Of a DNA stretch of 64,000 bases, positions 47,250-56,713 are shown in pieces; positions within the stretch are counted from its first letter, which is position 1; every line of letters begins with the position of its first letter. Position numbers and translations under genes: made by a program. Source of the stretch: Eubacterium plexicaudatum ASF492 (lineage in GTDB: Bacteria > Bacillota > Clostridia > Lachnospirales > Lachnospiraceae); contig NZ_AQFT02000001.1 in the NCBI RefSeq assembly GCF_000364225.2, positions 4,648,501 through 4,712,500 on the forward strand, in the 5' to 3' direction. A model generated the notes under the pieces. The model did not search any database, was not told where the DNA came from, and worked only from the letters and a program-made list of their open reading frames with translations.

Positions 47250-48223
47250 TGATTTCCTCTTTTCATTGATTGAATCTGATTCATAAAAGCTTCTTCAATT
47301 CTTGCATGCATTCCATCTATCCGTTCTATATTTTCTTTCGGAATAAATCCTCCTGCCATTCCATGATGTCCTCCTCCGCTGCCGCAGTTTTTTAATACGG
47401 CAGCCACCATTTTTCCAACATCCAGATCTTTTCGCTCACTGCGAACGGAAAACTTTATTCCGTCTTTACGAACCGCATAAACAATGGATACATCCACTAC
47501 ATTTAACGAAAGTATAAAATCAGAAATAATTGCAATTAAGGCATCCGGACAATCTAACGGAATCCATGCAAATCCGACTCCATCATTAATATATATATTG
47601 TCGATTGCCGCCCCATAAGCTTTTAAATCACTCAGTTCCAGCACATCATGGTACATGGTCTTTATTTTATCCACATCTGCCTGTTTATACACATAATGAA
47701 ACATATCCAAATCAAGGTCTGTCACACCCCGGATAAAGTCGGCCGTATCCATTTTAATCCCATAAGCAAGTGCGGCTGCAACGGAACCATTCATCGGTGT
47801 ATTGGTTTCATAAAAGTATTGTGCAATCAGAGTAGAGCAGGCACCTGTTTTTCGTATATCACTATATTGATACGTACATTCAAAAAAGGTCGGATGATGA
47901 TCAATGCACGCCACTTCATCACCAATCAAATCTGTGAGATTGGCATTATGCTTCTGTGAATCCACAGTAACAATATAATCTTCTTCAGTCATATCTTTAA
48001 TACTGTCAGCAGTCAATACATCAATTTCAAAAACCTGAAACATCTTTTTCGTACTTAATTTTTCCACTGTGCCGTCATAGCAGATTTTTGCGTCGACACC
48101 ATGCCATCTTAAAAAGCTCTGCAGACCATATGCACTGGCAACTGCATCCGGATCCGGATAATTATGCGTCTGAATATAATTTTTATGCCCTTTTAAAAGC
48201 TCAACTAATTGTAATGGATTCAT
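47246..48223 (-). CDS. DHH/DHHA1-family phosphoesterase (NrnA-like)
   Basis: A soluble 325-residue phosphoesterase of the DHH superfamily. The metal ligands are seen in THNYPDPDAVASAYGL, IVTVDSQKHN and the eponymous ACIDHHPTF, and the DHHA1 domain carries GSGGGHHGMAGGFI. Relatives hydrolyse nanoRNAs, pAp or pApA. Together with the nearby gdpP it could complete c-di-AMP breakdown, but this is inference. It overlaps the downstream membrane-protein gene by four bases. Confidence 0.88.
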   Translation of the reverse strand: MNPLQLVELLKGHKNYIQTHNYPDPDAVASAYGLQSFLRWHGVDAKICYDGTVEKLSTKKMFQVFEIDVLTADSIKDMTEEDYIVTVDSQKHNANLTDLIGDEVACIDHHPTFFECTYQYSDIRKTGACSTLIAQYFYETNTPMNGSVAAALAYGIKMDTADFIRGVTDLDLDMFHYVYKQADVDKIKTMYHDVLELSDLKAYGAAIDNIYINDGVGFAWIPLDCPDALIAIISDFILSLNVVDVSIVYAVRKDGIKFSVRSERKDLDVGKMVAAVLKNCGSGGGHHGMAGGFIPKENIERIDGMHARIEEAFMNQIQSMKRGNQ

Positions 48224-48243
48224 AATTTTTCCTTTTCTTTATG

Positions 48244-48284
48244 CAAAAACCACCACACGGATTGTCCATGTGGTGGTCTGTTTT
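48244..48284 (-). terminator. Terminator of the rpsF-ssb-rpsR operon
   Basis: ACCACCACA pairs with TGTGGTGGT, flanked by A5 and T5 runs; it begins just after the rpsR stop. Confidence 0.9.
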
Positions 48285-48286
48285 TC

Positions 48287-48544
48287 TTATTCCTGCACGT
48301 ATGGCATCAATGCCACATGGCGCGCTCTCTTAATAGCTGCTGTAAGAGCTCTCTGATGCTTTGCACAGTTTCCGGTAATTCTTCTAGGAAGAATTTTCCC
48401 TCTTTCGGAAATATATCTTTTTAACTTGTTGACATCTTTATAATCAATCACGTTATCTTTCCCGCAGAATACACACACTTTTTTTCTTCTGTGCATCGTT
48501 CTTCTGCGAGGATTGTCGCCTCTTTCCGTTCTATTGAAAGCCAT
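48287..48544 (-). CDS. rpsR: Ribosomal protein S18
   Basis: 30S platform protein that binds S6. The 85-residue protein has the C-terminal core IDYKDVNKLKRYISERGKI and RITGNCAKHQRALTAAIKRARH. The N-terminal CVFCGKDN cysteines together with Cys in GNC suggest the zinc-binding form. Last gene of rpsF-ssb-rpsR, before the terminator. Confidence 0.97.
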   Translation of the reverse strand: MAFNRTERGDNPRRRTMHRRKKVCVFCGKDNVIDYKDVNKLKRYISERGKILPRRITGNCAKHQRALTAAIKRARHVALMPYVQE

Positions 48545-48586
48545 GACTATTACCTCCTGCTAAAATACAGCCTGTTTGCTGTCCTG

Positions 48587-49042
48587 TTAATTAAATGGTA
48601 ACTCTTCGTCTATTCCATCCGGAATATTCATAAAACCATCTCCTGCTGCGCTTGGTGACGGTCTGTCTACCGGTGCAAATCCACCGCCAAAATTATCTGA
48701 TCCGGAACTTGCATTTTTACTCTCTGCAAATTCCTGATCTTCAACAACAACATCAGTCGTATATACTTTTTGTCCGTCACGGTTGGTATAGCTTCCGGTT
48801 TGAATACGCCCCGTCACTACTATTTTCAATCCTTTGCGGAAATACTTTTCAGCAAATTCCGCAGAACGCCCAAACGCCACACAGCTGATAAAATCTGCTG
48901 TCTGCTGATCTGCGCCATTGTTTCTTACAAAACGTCTGTCTACCGCTAATGTATATCTGGCTACTGCTGTTGACTGTTCTCCCTGAGAATAACGAATCTC
49001 AGGATCTCTGGTCAATCGTCCCATAAGTATTACTTTATTCAT
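48587..49042 (-). CDS. ssb: Single-stranded DNA-binding protein
   Basis: Replication and repair SSB, 151 residues. OB-fold (MNKVILMGRLTRDPEIRYSQ, FISCVAFGRSAEFAEKYFRKG), Gly/Ser-rich linker, and the acidic tail DEELPFN that recruits partners. It lies between rpsF and rpsR as in most Firmicutes. Length is normal and the frame intact. Confidence 0.97.
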   Translation of the reverse strand: MNKVILMGRLTRDPEIRYSQGEQSTAVARYTLAVDRRFVRNNGADQQTADFISCVAFGRSAEFAEKYFRKGLKIVVTGRIQTGSYTNRDGQKVYTTDVVVEDQEFAESKNASSGSDNFGGGFAPVDRPSPSAAGDGFMNIPDGIDEELPFN

Positions 49043-49063
49043 ACTACGATCTCCTTTATCCGA

Positions 49064-49354
49064 CTATGCCTCGTCTTTACGAACGCATAAGAATCGAAGA
49101 ACGTTATCCATAATACGGACTTTATGCTCGATCTGTGCCGGTGCGGATGCAGATGCATCAAATTGGATAAAATAGAAAAAGCCTTCACTCATTTTCTGAA
49201 TTTCATAAGCCAATTTCTTTTTGCCCCATTCTTCTACTTCGGTAATTGTACCGCCGGCACGAGTCACATACTCTTTTGCCTTCTCAACTACTGCTGCTCT
49301 CGCATCATCTTCGATTTTAGCATTCACAACGAGCGCTAATTCATACTTGTTCAT
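49064..49354 (-). CDS. rpsF: Ribosomal protein S6
   Basis: 30S protein, 96 residues, starting MNKYELALVVNAKIEDD with the family core VEEWGKKKLAYEIQKMSEGFF. Start ATG 49354 has AAAAGGAGG upstream; in-frame codons further upstream lie in the untranslated leader. First gene of the rpsF-ssb-rpsR operon. The leader contains a small CCTTG/CAAGG hairpin; I do not see enough to claim the S6:S18 autoregulatory motif. Confidence 0.96.
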   Translation of the reverse strand: MNKYELALVVNAKIEDDARAAVVEKAKEYVTRAGGTITEVEEWGKKKLAYEIQKMSEGFFYFIQFDASASAPAQIEHKVRIMDNVLRFLCVRKDEA

Positions 49355-49477
49355 GCGAATTGTACCTCCTTTTGGTCTCTGGCCTTTTCCTTGTGGAAAA
49401 AGCAAGGAATTTATCATATCACGAATACAAATGATATCACGATTGTTCATGATTTGCAAGCTGTTTTATGATTTTTT

Positions 49478-49636
49478 TTACATTTTTTTCTGCTTTTTTC
49501 TCTCGATCATAATCTGATGTCCGCAACCTACACATTTGAGTCTGAAATCTGCTCCGATTCGAAGTACTTCCCACTCAAAACTGCCACATGGATGCTTTTT
49601 CTTTAATTTTAAAATATCTCCCGGATCAATATCCAT
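49478..49636 (-). CDS. DUF951 small protein (YyzM-like)
   Basis: A 52-residue protein: MDIDPGDILKLKKKHPCG, EWEVLRIGADFRLKC and CGHQIMIE match the DUF951 family, which sits beside rpsF in many Firmicutes. It has cysteines in KKHPCGS and CVGC that look like a metal site. Function unknown. It is short but its sequence and place leave little doubt. It lies 30 bases after the sirtuin gene. Confidence 0.9.
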   Translation of the reverse strand: MDIDPGDILKLKKKHPCGSFEWEVLRIGADFRLKCVGCGHQIMIERKKQKKM

Positions 49637-49666
49637 ATGTAAATCCCTTCCGTAAACAGCCAGATT

Positions 49667-50395
49667 TTAAATCCGAATCTGGCTGAAAATTTCACCGATA
49701 CTTCCCTGTATAAGCAAATCCGCACACTTGTCCATCGGTGTTGCGGACTTATTAATTAATACAAGTTTATTACCGCGGTAGTAATCAATCAGACCTGCTG
49801 CCGGATATACGGCTAATGAAGTACCGCCTATGATCAATATATCCGCTTTCGATATATACATAACAGCCTTTTCCATCGTCTGTGTATCCAATCCTTCTTC
49901 ATATAACACGACGTCCGGTTTTATACTGCCGCCGCATTCATCGCAAAGAGGAACTCCCGTACATTTTTTCATATATATGGCGTCAAACCGTTTCGCGCAT
50001 TTTCTGCAGTAATTGCGATGGATACTTCCATGCAGTTCCAGCACTTCTTTACTTCCTGCCATCTGATGCAGCCCATCAATATTTTGTGTAATCACAGCTT
50101 TTAATTTTCCCGACTGCTCCAGTTCCGCTAATTTCACATGGGCAGCATTTGGTTTTGCATCCAAACACAGTATTTTATCAAAATAAAAGCGATAAAATTC
50201 CTCCGGTTTCGAAATATAAAAAGAATGGCTTAAAATAGTTTCCGGCGGATAGTCATATTTCTGATTATACAATCCATCAACGCTTCGAAAATCAGGAATA
50301 CCGCTTTCCGTAGAAACGCCTGCCCCACCAAAAAATACGATATTGTTAGTATTTGTTACCATTTCCTGTAGTTGCAATATTTTATCCGATGACAT
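49667..50395 (-). CDS. cobB: NAD-dependent protein deacylase (sirtuin, CobB-like)
   Basis: Removes acyl groups from lysines using NAD. The 242-residue protein has the NAD motif (FFGGAGVSTESGIPDFRS), TQNIDGLHQMAG, the catalytic His in LELHGSIHRNYC, and the zinc ligands CRKC and CDEC. Start ATG 50395 with GAAGGA upstream. It lies between spmB and DUF951. Confidence 0.95.
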   Translation of the reverse strand: MSSDKILQLQEMVTNTNNIVFFGGAGVSTESGIPDFRSVDGLYNQKYDYPPETILSHSFYISKPEEFYRFYFDKILCLDAKPNAAHVKLAELEQSGKLKAVITQNIDGLHQMAGSKEVLELHGSIHRNYCRKCAKRFDAIYMKKCTGVPLCDECGGSIKPDVVLYEEGLDTQTMEKAVMYISKADILIIGGTSLAVYPAAGLIDYYRGNKLVLINKSATPMDKCADLLIQGSIGEIFSQIRI

Positions 50396-50441
50396 AAGTT
50401 ATCCTTCTTTCTGACGATCTGTTCCACACGATAGGTTTTAT

Positions 50442-50966
50442 TTACATTTTCTCTGCCAAAATAATACTTGCTATGGCGCCTGCCATAGCCGCAAGCATTG
50501 CTCCGGTAAGTGTCCATCGTGTCTTTTTTATTTTTACCGACATAAAATAAACGGACATAGTATAAAATACGGTTTCCGTAGAACTCATCATAATAGAACA
50601 GATACAGCCAAGCAAAGAATCTGTTCCATATTTTTTAAATATATCCAATACAAGCCCGGTAGCCGCCGAATTTGAAAACAGGCGAACAATAAATACAGGT
50701 ATGATTTCACCGGGAATAAATCGATTTCCGATTAAATTGCCGAATACCGAAGAAACCGCATCCAAAAGCCCCGAAGCCCGTAAAATACCAACGGCAACCA
50801 TTAAACCGATAAGCGTGGGCATAATCTTAATAACCGTACGAAATCCATCTTCGGCTCCATGAATAAATTCTTCATAAATATTTTGCTTCTGCAGCAAACC
50901 CGTTCCGATAATATAAAAAATAAGCAACGGAATAATCGTATCAGACAAAAATAGAAGCAGCTTCAT
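50442..50966 (-). CDS. spmB: Spore maturation protein B (SpmB)
   Basis: A 174-residue polytopic membrane protein of the nucleoside-recognition (Gate) domain family. Characteristic GAEDGFRTVIKIMPTLIGLMVAVGILRASG and FSNSAATGLVLDIFKKYGTDSLLG are present. SpmA/SpmB help dehydrate the spore core. The usual partner spmA is not adjacent; upstream is spoIID. It could be encoded elsewhere. Confidence 0.88.
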   Translation of the reverse strand: MKLLLFLSDTIIPLLIFYIIGTGLLQKQNIYEEFIHGAEDGFRTVIKIMPTLIGLMVAVGILRASGLLDAVSSVFGNLIGNRFIPGEIIPVFIVRLFSNSAATGLVLDIFKKYGTDSLLGCICSIMMSSTETVFYTMSVYFMSVKIKKTRWTLTGAMLAAMAGAIASIILAEKM

Positions 50967-50999
50967 ATCTTATTACCTGTTCCTGAAATTATTATATAT

Positions 51000-51911
51000 T
51001 TATGCTTCTTCCTGTAAATCTATGTACGTGATGTCTATGCCATCATAATAATATTCTAAAATTTGTCTGTAACTGCTGCCTTCCTTTGCCATTTCATTTG
51101 CACCATACTGACTCATTCCATATCCCTGTCCGTATCCTTTTGTAACGATACGCACTTTACCATCTACTTCTTTTACGGAAAAACAGGTGGAATTTAATGT
51201 AAAAATATCCCTGAATTCTTCTCCGTCTATCTTTTCACCCGGAAGTTGTACGGTGAGTACATAAGACGCGCTGTCACGTTCTGCAACAGATGCCATGGCA
51301 TCTACATTTTCTTCCGGAAACCGAAGTTTTGGATACGCAGATTTTAACTTATTATAAAACTGCTTTTTCGTATAAAACTCTATTTTTAAAAATCGTTCAC
51401 TTCTCACATCTGCCATACTTGGCACCGACTTCAAATATGCGGTAGCCTTTTTTTCATCCTTATCCGTATTCTCTCTAGTTTTTCCGGCACTTACATAGTG
51501 AAACGGCAGACGTACCAATTTTTTCTCATATGTTACAATTTCATTTGCAGTCTCTTCCACACAGTTTTTCAGAATTTCATAATATTTTTGAAATTCTTTT
51601 CCACCCAGCCGCTCTCTCAGCTCTTCCCGCGAAATATACGCAGGTTCCGGCTGGTCACACTCTCTTGCGTATTCCAGATTTGTTCTGGCAATGACTGCCT
51701 GCGCTTTTATTGTCTCTTTTTCATATGTTACAGGTATTTCTCCGGCAAGCATAAGAATCAAACGCTCCGTATCCTTGTCCGGCTGATTCTCAGAAGCCTC
51801 CTCTTCTTCGGAATCGTTTATAAAATCTCCTTGAACAACAAACGTTACAAGATAAGGCAGACATATAATGATAATAATAAGTGATAACAAGGTTTTTATT
51901 CTTTCCATCAT
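51000..51911 (-). CDS. spoIID: SpoIID/LytB-domain protein
   Basis: SpoIID is a membrane-anchored lytic transglycosylase of engulfment. The 303-residue protein has an N-terminal anchor (about 6-26), the SpoIID signature KAQAVIARTNLEYARECDQ, and the end GYGQGYGMSQYGANEMAKEG. I see no clear Shine-Dalgarno sequence before the start at 51911. It lies between rsmA and spmB. Whether it is the engulfment enzyme or a paralogue is open. Confidence 0.88.
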   Translation of the reverse strand: MMERIKTLLSLIIIIICLPYLVTFVVQGDFINDSEEEEASENQPDKDTERLILMLAGEIPVTYEKETIKAQAVIARTNLEYARECDQPEPAYISREELRERLGGKEFQKYYEILKNCVEETANEIVTYEKKLVRLPFHYVSAGKTRENTDKDEKKATAYLKSVPSMADVRSERFLKIEFYTKKQFYNKLKSAYPKLRFPEENVDAMASVAERDSASYVLTVQLPGEKIDGEEFRDIFTLNSTCFSVKEVDGKVRIVTKGYGQGYGMSQYGANEMAKEGSSYRQILEYYYDGIDITYIDLQEEA

Positions 51912-51938
51912 GTTATCATTATATGCTTCGATTATATA

Positions 51939-52808
51939 TTAATGACCATATTCATACAACAGATCCGCAAGATTTGCAAACTGCTCCAGGGACAGTGTTT
52001 CTCCGCGTACAGATGCCGAAAGGCCCATTTTTTCAATACAAATCTGAATCTGTTCTTTTTTTAATGCAATCTTCGAAAAATTATTTAAACCATTGACCAA
52101 CGTTTTTCTGCGCTGATTGAAAGACGCACGTATCAGATCAAACAGCAGCTTTTCATCTTTAACATGTACGGGAGGTTCTTCATGGCATTTCAGGCAAATA
52201 ACAGCGCTCCCTACAGAAGGTCTAGGCATAAAACAGTTTGGCGGTACAATCGCCGCAATTTCCGGCTTCGCATAATATTGTACTGCAAGTGACAAGGCTC
52301 CGTAATTTTTTGTACCGGGTTCTGCCTTCATACGGTCAGCAACTTCTTTTTGCACCATGACTGTCACACTTTTCAGCGGCACATGACTTTCAAATAATCC
52401 CATAATAATTGGTGTTGTGATGTAATAAGGAAGATTTGCCACAACTTTTATCGGTTTTCCGTTGTTTTTTTCATCTGCAAGCTTACGAATATCGATCTTT
52501 AAAATATCTTCATTCATCACTTCCACATTCGAATACATACTTAATGTATCCTGCAGAATAGGAATCAAATTGTGATCAATTTCTACTGCTGTTACAAATC
52601 CGGCAAATTCACACAGAAATTGTGTCATGGTACCGATTCCCGGACCGATTTCCAAAACAAATTCATCTTTTGAAACAGATGCTGCCGCTATGATTTTGTT
52701 CATCACATGCGAATCAATTAAGAAATTCTGCCCAAATTTTTTCTGAAAATGGAATTTGTATTTCTGCAAAATTTCAGCCGTTTTCTGCGGTTGTATTAAT
52801 TCTCCCAT
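51939..52808 (-). CDS. rsmA: 16S rRNA dimethyladenosine transferase RsmA (KsgA)
   Basis: Dimethylates two adjacent adenosines near the 3' end of 16S rRNA. The 289-residue protein has HFQKKFGQNFLID, the SAM site VLEIGPGIGTMTQFL, and the catalytic NLPYYITTPI. Length is normal. Adjacent to tatD, 14 bases away, as in many Firmicutes. Confidence 0.97.
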   Translation of the reverse strand: MGELIQPQKTAEILQKYKFHFQKKFGQNFLIDSHVMNKIIAAASVSKDEFVLEIGPGIGTMTQFLCEFAGFVTAVEIDHNLIPILQDTLSMYSNVEVMNEDILKIDIRKLADEKNNGKPIKVVANLPYYITTPIIMGLFESHVPLKSVTVMVQKEVADRMKAEPGTKNYGALSLAVQYYAKPEIAAIVPPNCFMPRPSVGSAVICLKCHEEPPVHVKDEKLLFDLIRASFNQRRKTLVNGLNNFSKIALKKEQIQICIEKMGLSASVRGETLSLEQFANLADLLYEYGH

Positions 52809-52822
52809 ATAATCCTTTCCAA

Positions 52823-53599
52823 CTATTTTTTTAGCCTGTACATACGATATGCATTCTGTTCTGTCACTTTCATGACTTCCTGTTCCGAAATTCCTTTAAT
52901 TTCCGCAATTTTTTTTACGACATAAGGCAGATAAATCGAACTGTTCCGCTTTCCGCGAAATGGTTCCGGCGCCATATACGGACAGTCCGTTTCCAATAAA
53001 ACGGATTCCAACGGTATTTTTTCTACCGTTTCTTTTAACTTTTTTGCATTTTTAAACGTAACCACGCCGCCAATACCGATATAATATCCCATTTTTACAT
53101 ATTCTTCCGCCATCTGTGCGGTATAAGAATAACAGTGAATGACTCCGGGAATTTGCATCTTATATGCTTCCTTCATAATTGTCAGCGTATCCTGTGCGGC
53201 ATCTCTGGAATGAATGATAACCGGAAGACTCATTTCTTTGGCAAGAGCCAGTTGTCTGCAAAACCACGTTCTCTGCATTTCCCTGACCTTTTCTTCTTTT
53301 TCCCAATAATAATCCAGTCCGATTTCCCCAATCGCAACCGTTTTTTTATACTTTGCCTGCTCTTGCAGCCAATCAAATGCTTCCTCATTCAAACAGCCAA
53401 TCTCACTTGGATGTACACCGACAGCCGCATATATAAAATCATACCGATCGGCTAACGCGATACTCTTCTCTACCGTTTCCAAAGACGAACCTACATTAAT
53501 AATTTTGTCAATACCATGAGCGTACATGGAACGAAGAAGTTCGTCCCTGTCCTGATCAAATTGTGTATCTTCATAATGTGCATGTGTTTCAAAAATCAT
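52823..53599 (-). CDS. tatD: TatD-family metal-dependent DNase
   Basis: A 258-residue TIM-barrel hydrolase. Metal ligands are visible in ETHAHYEDTQFD, AIGEIGLDYYW, VIIHSRDA, GVIHCYSYT and LLETDCPYMAPEP. GGAG precedes ATG 53599. It follows metG and precedes rsmA, the typical metG-tatD-rsmA order. A role in DNA repair or in RNA turnover is possible. Confidence 0.95.
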   Translation of the reverse strand: MIFETHAHYEDTQFDQDRDELLRSMYAHGIDKIINVGSSLETVEKSIALADRYDFIYAAVGVHPSEIGCLNEEAFDWLQEQAKYKKTVAIGEIGLDYYWEKEEKVREMQRTWFCRQLALAKEMSLPVIIHSRDAAQDTLTIMKEAYKMQIPGVIHCYSYTAQMAEEYVKMGYYIGIGGVVTFKNAKKLKETVEKIPLESVLLETDCPYMAPEPFRGKRNSSIYLPYVVKKIAEIKGISEQEVMKVTEQNAYRMYRLKK

Positions 53600-53623
53600 A
53601 ATTTACTCCAACAAGGCAATAAA

Positions 53624-53717
53624 ACCCGGCAACACGAATAACATCATGTTTCCGGGAAATTCGGAACCATAAAGAAAAATCCGGCGTAACTTTATCCGAT
53701 GATTTCTTTACGGTTCC
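53624..53717 (-). terminator. Two hairpins after metG
   Basis: GGAACC-TAAAGAAA and its complement (53666-53717) form a long stem; immediately after it, CCCGG..ACA pairs with TGTTG.CCGGG (about 53624-53657) followed by TTTTATT on the minus strand. The second is the likely terminator between metG and tatD. Confidence 0.6.
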
Positions 53718-53735
53718 TTACCGCTTATTTTCTGT

Positions 53736-55698
53736 TTAACAAATCTCAGCTCCGGATGGCATTGTTTTTTCAGGTATCATCAAAGACAATTCTCCATTTT
53801 CATCTTCGGCACACAATAACATGCCTTCCGATAATACACCTGCAAGCTTTGCCGGCTTTAAGTTAACTAAAACCATAACTTTTTTGCCAACCATTTCTTC
53901 CGGCGAATAATGTTTGCGAATTCCGGATACTATCTGTTTTACCTGACTGCCGATCTTTACTTGTGAGCAAAGCAGTTTTTTGGACTTTTCCACTGCTTTG
54001 CATTCAATAATCTCACCAACCTGAAACTGCATTTTCTCAAAGTCGTCAAAAGTTATTTCTGCTTTTGGCTCAATATCTATAACAGGTCCGCTTGGTTCCG
54101 GTGCGGATTCCTTTTCGGTTTCCTCCGGATGCAATGCGTTTACCCGTCCCATCACTTCTTTGATATCCAATCTGGCAAACAGAATTTCAGGTTTTTCCGT
54201 CACTTTCGTTCCGGATTCAAAATTGCCGAACATATGCAGACGTTCGAACGGTACTTCTTTTGTATGCAGTTGTGCAAATATTTTCGCCGCCGTATCTGGC
54301 ATAAAACTCTGCAGCAGCGTAGCTCCAATTGTAATGCTTTCTACCAGATTATACAAAACTTCTGACAGTCTAGGCTTCGTTGCTTCTTCTTTTGCCAAAA
54401 TCCATGGTGTTGTTTCGTCTATATATTTATTACAACGTTTAAATAAATTAAAAATCTCAGTAATTGCATCTGCTACACGTAAATCAGCCATTTTAGCAGA
54501 CACTTTTTCAGCTGTCTGTGTAACAACTTCTTTTAAATGATCATCTACTTCTTCCGTTACACCGGTAGACGTTACGATTCCATCAAAATACTTGTTACTC
54601 ATAGAAATTGTACGGTTAACAAGATTACCGAGTGTATTTGCCAGTTCCGAATTGATACGCTCTACCATCAACTCCCAGGAAATAAGTCCGTCATTATCAA
54701 ACGGCATCTCATGCAGCACAAAAAAACGAACCGCATCTACTCCGAAAAATCCACCAATTCATCCGCATACAATACGTTCCCTTTTGACTTGCTCATTTTT
54801 CCATCGCTTTGAATCAGCCATGGATGTCCGAAAATCTGTTTTGGTAATGGAAGATCCAATGCCATTAAGAAAATCGGCCAATATATGGTATGAAAACGTA
54901 TAATATCCTTCCCGATCAGATGCAGATCGGCCGGCCAGTTCTTTTCAAACAGTTCATCGCATTCCTCTCCGCACTTATAGCCAATTCCTGTGATATAATT
55001 TGTAAGCGCATCCAGCCATACATAAACTACATGTTTATCATCAAAATCAACCGGAATTCCCCAGTCAAAAGATGTTCTGGACACACATAAATCCTGCAGA
55101 CCCGGCAGCAGGAAATTGTTCATCATTTCATTTTTTCTGGATACCGGACGTATAAACTCAGGATGCTCATTCATATGTGCAATCAGCTGATCCGCATATT
55201 TGCTCATTTTAAAGAAATATGCTTCTTCTTTTGCAGGTTTTACCTCACGTCCGCAGTCCGGACATTTTCCGTCCACCAACTGTGATTCCGTCCAGAAAGA
55301 CTCACATGGCGTACAATACATTCCCTCATAGGAACTTTTGTAAATATCACCTTTGTCATACAGTTTGCGAAAAATTTTCCGGACCTGCTGTTCATGATCC
55401 TGATCCGTAGTACGAATAAAACGATCATAAGAACAATTCATCAAATCCCAGATATTTTTATCTGTTCCGCTACTTTATCTACATATTCTTTTGGCGTAAT
55501 TCCTGTTTCCTGAGCCTTCAATTCAATTTTCTGACCATGCTCGTCCGTTCCGGTCTGGAAATACACGTCATAGCCTTCCTGTCTTTTAAATCGCGCAATG
55601 GCATCCGCTAACACAATTTCATAAGTATTACCAATGTGTGGCTTGCCGGATGCATAAGCGATAGCTGTTGTCATATAATATTTGCCTTTGCTGCTCAT
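53736..55698 (-). CDS. metG: Methionyl-tRNA synthetase, two frameshifts
   Basis: Charges tRNA-Met. About 654 residues after repair: HIGH-type KPHIGNTYE, a CP/zinc insertion (CTPCESFW, CPDCGREV), KMSKS, an anticodon-binding domain, and a C-terminal tRNA-binding OB domain (FEKMQFQVGEIIECKAVEK). Breaks are at the T-run 55455-55459 (restores IWDLMNCSYDRFIRTTD) and at the A-run 54745-54749 (restores DELVDFFGVDAVRYF). Both joins read as canonical MetG. Start ATG 55698. Essential, so the breaks are probably sequence errors. Confidence 0.95.
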
Positions 55699-55765
55699 AG
55701 CTGATTCCTGTAACCTTTCCTTCGCATGTAATTCTTTTTATATTATTTGGTGTTAACCACCGCAT

Positions 55766-55808
55766 AACGGAACGTGTAAGAAACTTTTATGATCAGACAC
55801 GTTCCGTT
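55766..55808. other. 12-bp inverted repeat in the metG leader, with nearby AAGATC-rich sequence
   Basis: AACGGAACGTGT and ACACGTTCCGTT flank a 19-base loop; TTGTTTTAT follows on the plus strand only. Further out, about 55850-55912 holds a run of degenerate AAGATC/AAGATA hexamers (minus strand). No T-box was found for metG. The role is unknown. Confidence 0.45.
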
Positions 55809-55947
55809 TTGTTTTATAAATATATTTCCGACTTTTATTTTTTTTCCCGGATCTTTATCTTGATCTTAATCTTATATCTTGATCTTGATTTTTTATTTTG
55901 ATCCTGATTCCGTATCCTGGTTCATTGTTCCGGACTGCAGCATCTGT

Positions 55948-56511
55948 TTATTCAGTTACATCTTTTTCTATAACAACTGCTTCCTCAACAACTGCTTCCT
56001 CAGATACTTCTTTGACCGTTTCATATGCTTCTGCGTGCACTTCTTCCTGTACGGTATCGTCTGTCGGTGCATCTTCACTTTCCACCGAATCCGTCTCTTC
56101 TGTCACAAAGTCAGCTTCTGCTGTTTCTTCTTTTTTCGGTTTTACAAGTTTCGTACCGCATTTACTGCAGTAATCAGCGTCCATTGGCATATCCTGCCCA
56201 CATGCGGTACACTTTACCATGCCTTTGATCTGCCCTAACTGCTGATTTAATTCTTCCAATATTTCCTGCGCATCTTTTACAAGCAGCATCTGCTCCTTGA
56301 ACTCTTTTTCTTCATCGTCTTTATGCGCATCATAGTAAATTTTGCCGATCTCTAAAAACAGTTTATTTAAATAATCCTGTTTTGAACGTATTTCCATACG
56401 GATCCTGGCCAGTTCTGAAATATCTTTCGCTTTCTGAGTTGCATCTTTTGATACGGATACAATCGTATCTCCCAATTTATCGAACAGTTCCATGTTATCC
56501 ATCCTTTCCAC
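55948..56511 (-). CDS. Zinc-ribbon protein with acidic tail
   Basis: A 187-residue soluble protein: an N-terminal helical/coiled-coil part (about 1-85; VSKDATQKAKDISELARIRMEI, QDYLNKLFLEIGKIYY), a zinc ribbon (CTACGQDMPMDADYCSKCG near 98-116), and a Glu/Val-rich tail (about 125-187). The class is common in Clostridia, without a known function. A strong promoter lies 150 bases upstream, next to the MITE-like element. Confidence 0.8.
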   Translation of the reverse strand: MERMDNMELFDKLGDTIVSVSKDATQKAKDISELARIRMEIRSKQDYLNKLFLEIGKIYYDAHKDDEEKEFKEQMLLVKDAQEILEELNQQLGQIKGMVKCTACGQDMPMDADYCSKCGTKLVKPKKEETAEADFVTEETDSVESEDAPTDDTVQEEVHAEAYETVKEVSEEAVVEEAVVIEKDVTE

Positions 56512-56663
56512 ATTTCATTTATGAAATGCTATGTGTTATCGGCTTACTTATATGCCATTATAATATGTGCACCCGTATTTTGCAATATGAATTTACAATT
56601 GAGAAAAGGTTATACTTTAAGCTGTTAAATCTATCCTCCTATCTTTATTATTTAATATCCAAT

Positions 56664-56692
56664 ATTATATATTATATAATATTATTTGTCAA
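56664..56692 (-). promoter_or_regulatory. Consensus promoter of the zinc-ribbon gene
   Basis: On the minus strand TTGACA (56692-56687), 17 bases, TATAAT (56669-56664), both perfect. The left target duplication of the MITE-like element ends the upstream side 14 bases away. Confidence 0.75.
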
Positions 56693-56713
56693 CATCCAAT
56701 ATTTTATAATTTC

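Noticed and set aside
49355..49477. S6:S18 autoregulatory leader before rpsF
   Set aside because: Only a small CCTTG/CAAGG hairpin is visible; the diagnostic bulge motif could not be recognised.
43443..55698. Programmed frameshifting in gdpP, rplI, dnaB and metG
   Set aside because: No slippery heptamer plus stimulator pattern; all fit one-base losses in short runs, which points to sequence error.
55699..55947. T-box leader for metG
   Set aside because: There is no specifier loop or TGG-type antiterminator; only an inverted repeat and AAGATC-like hexamers are present.
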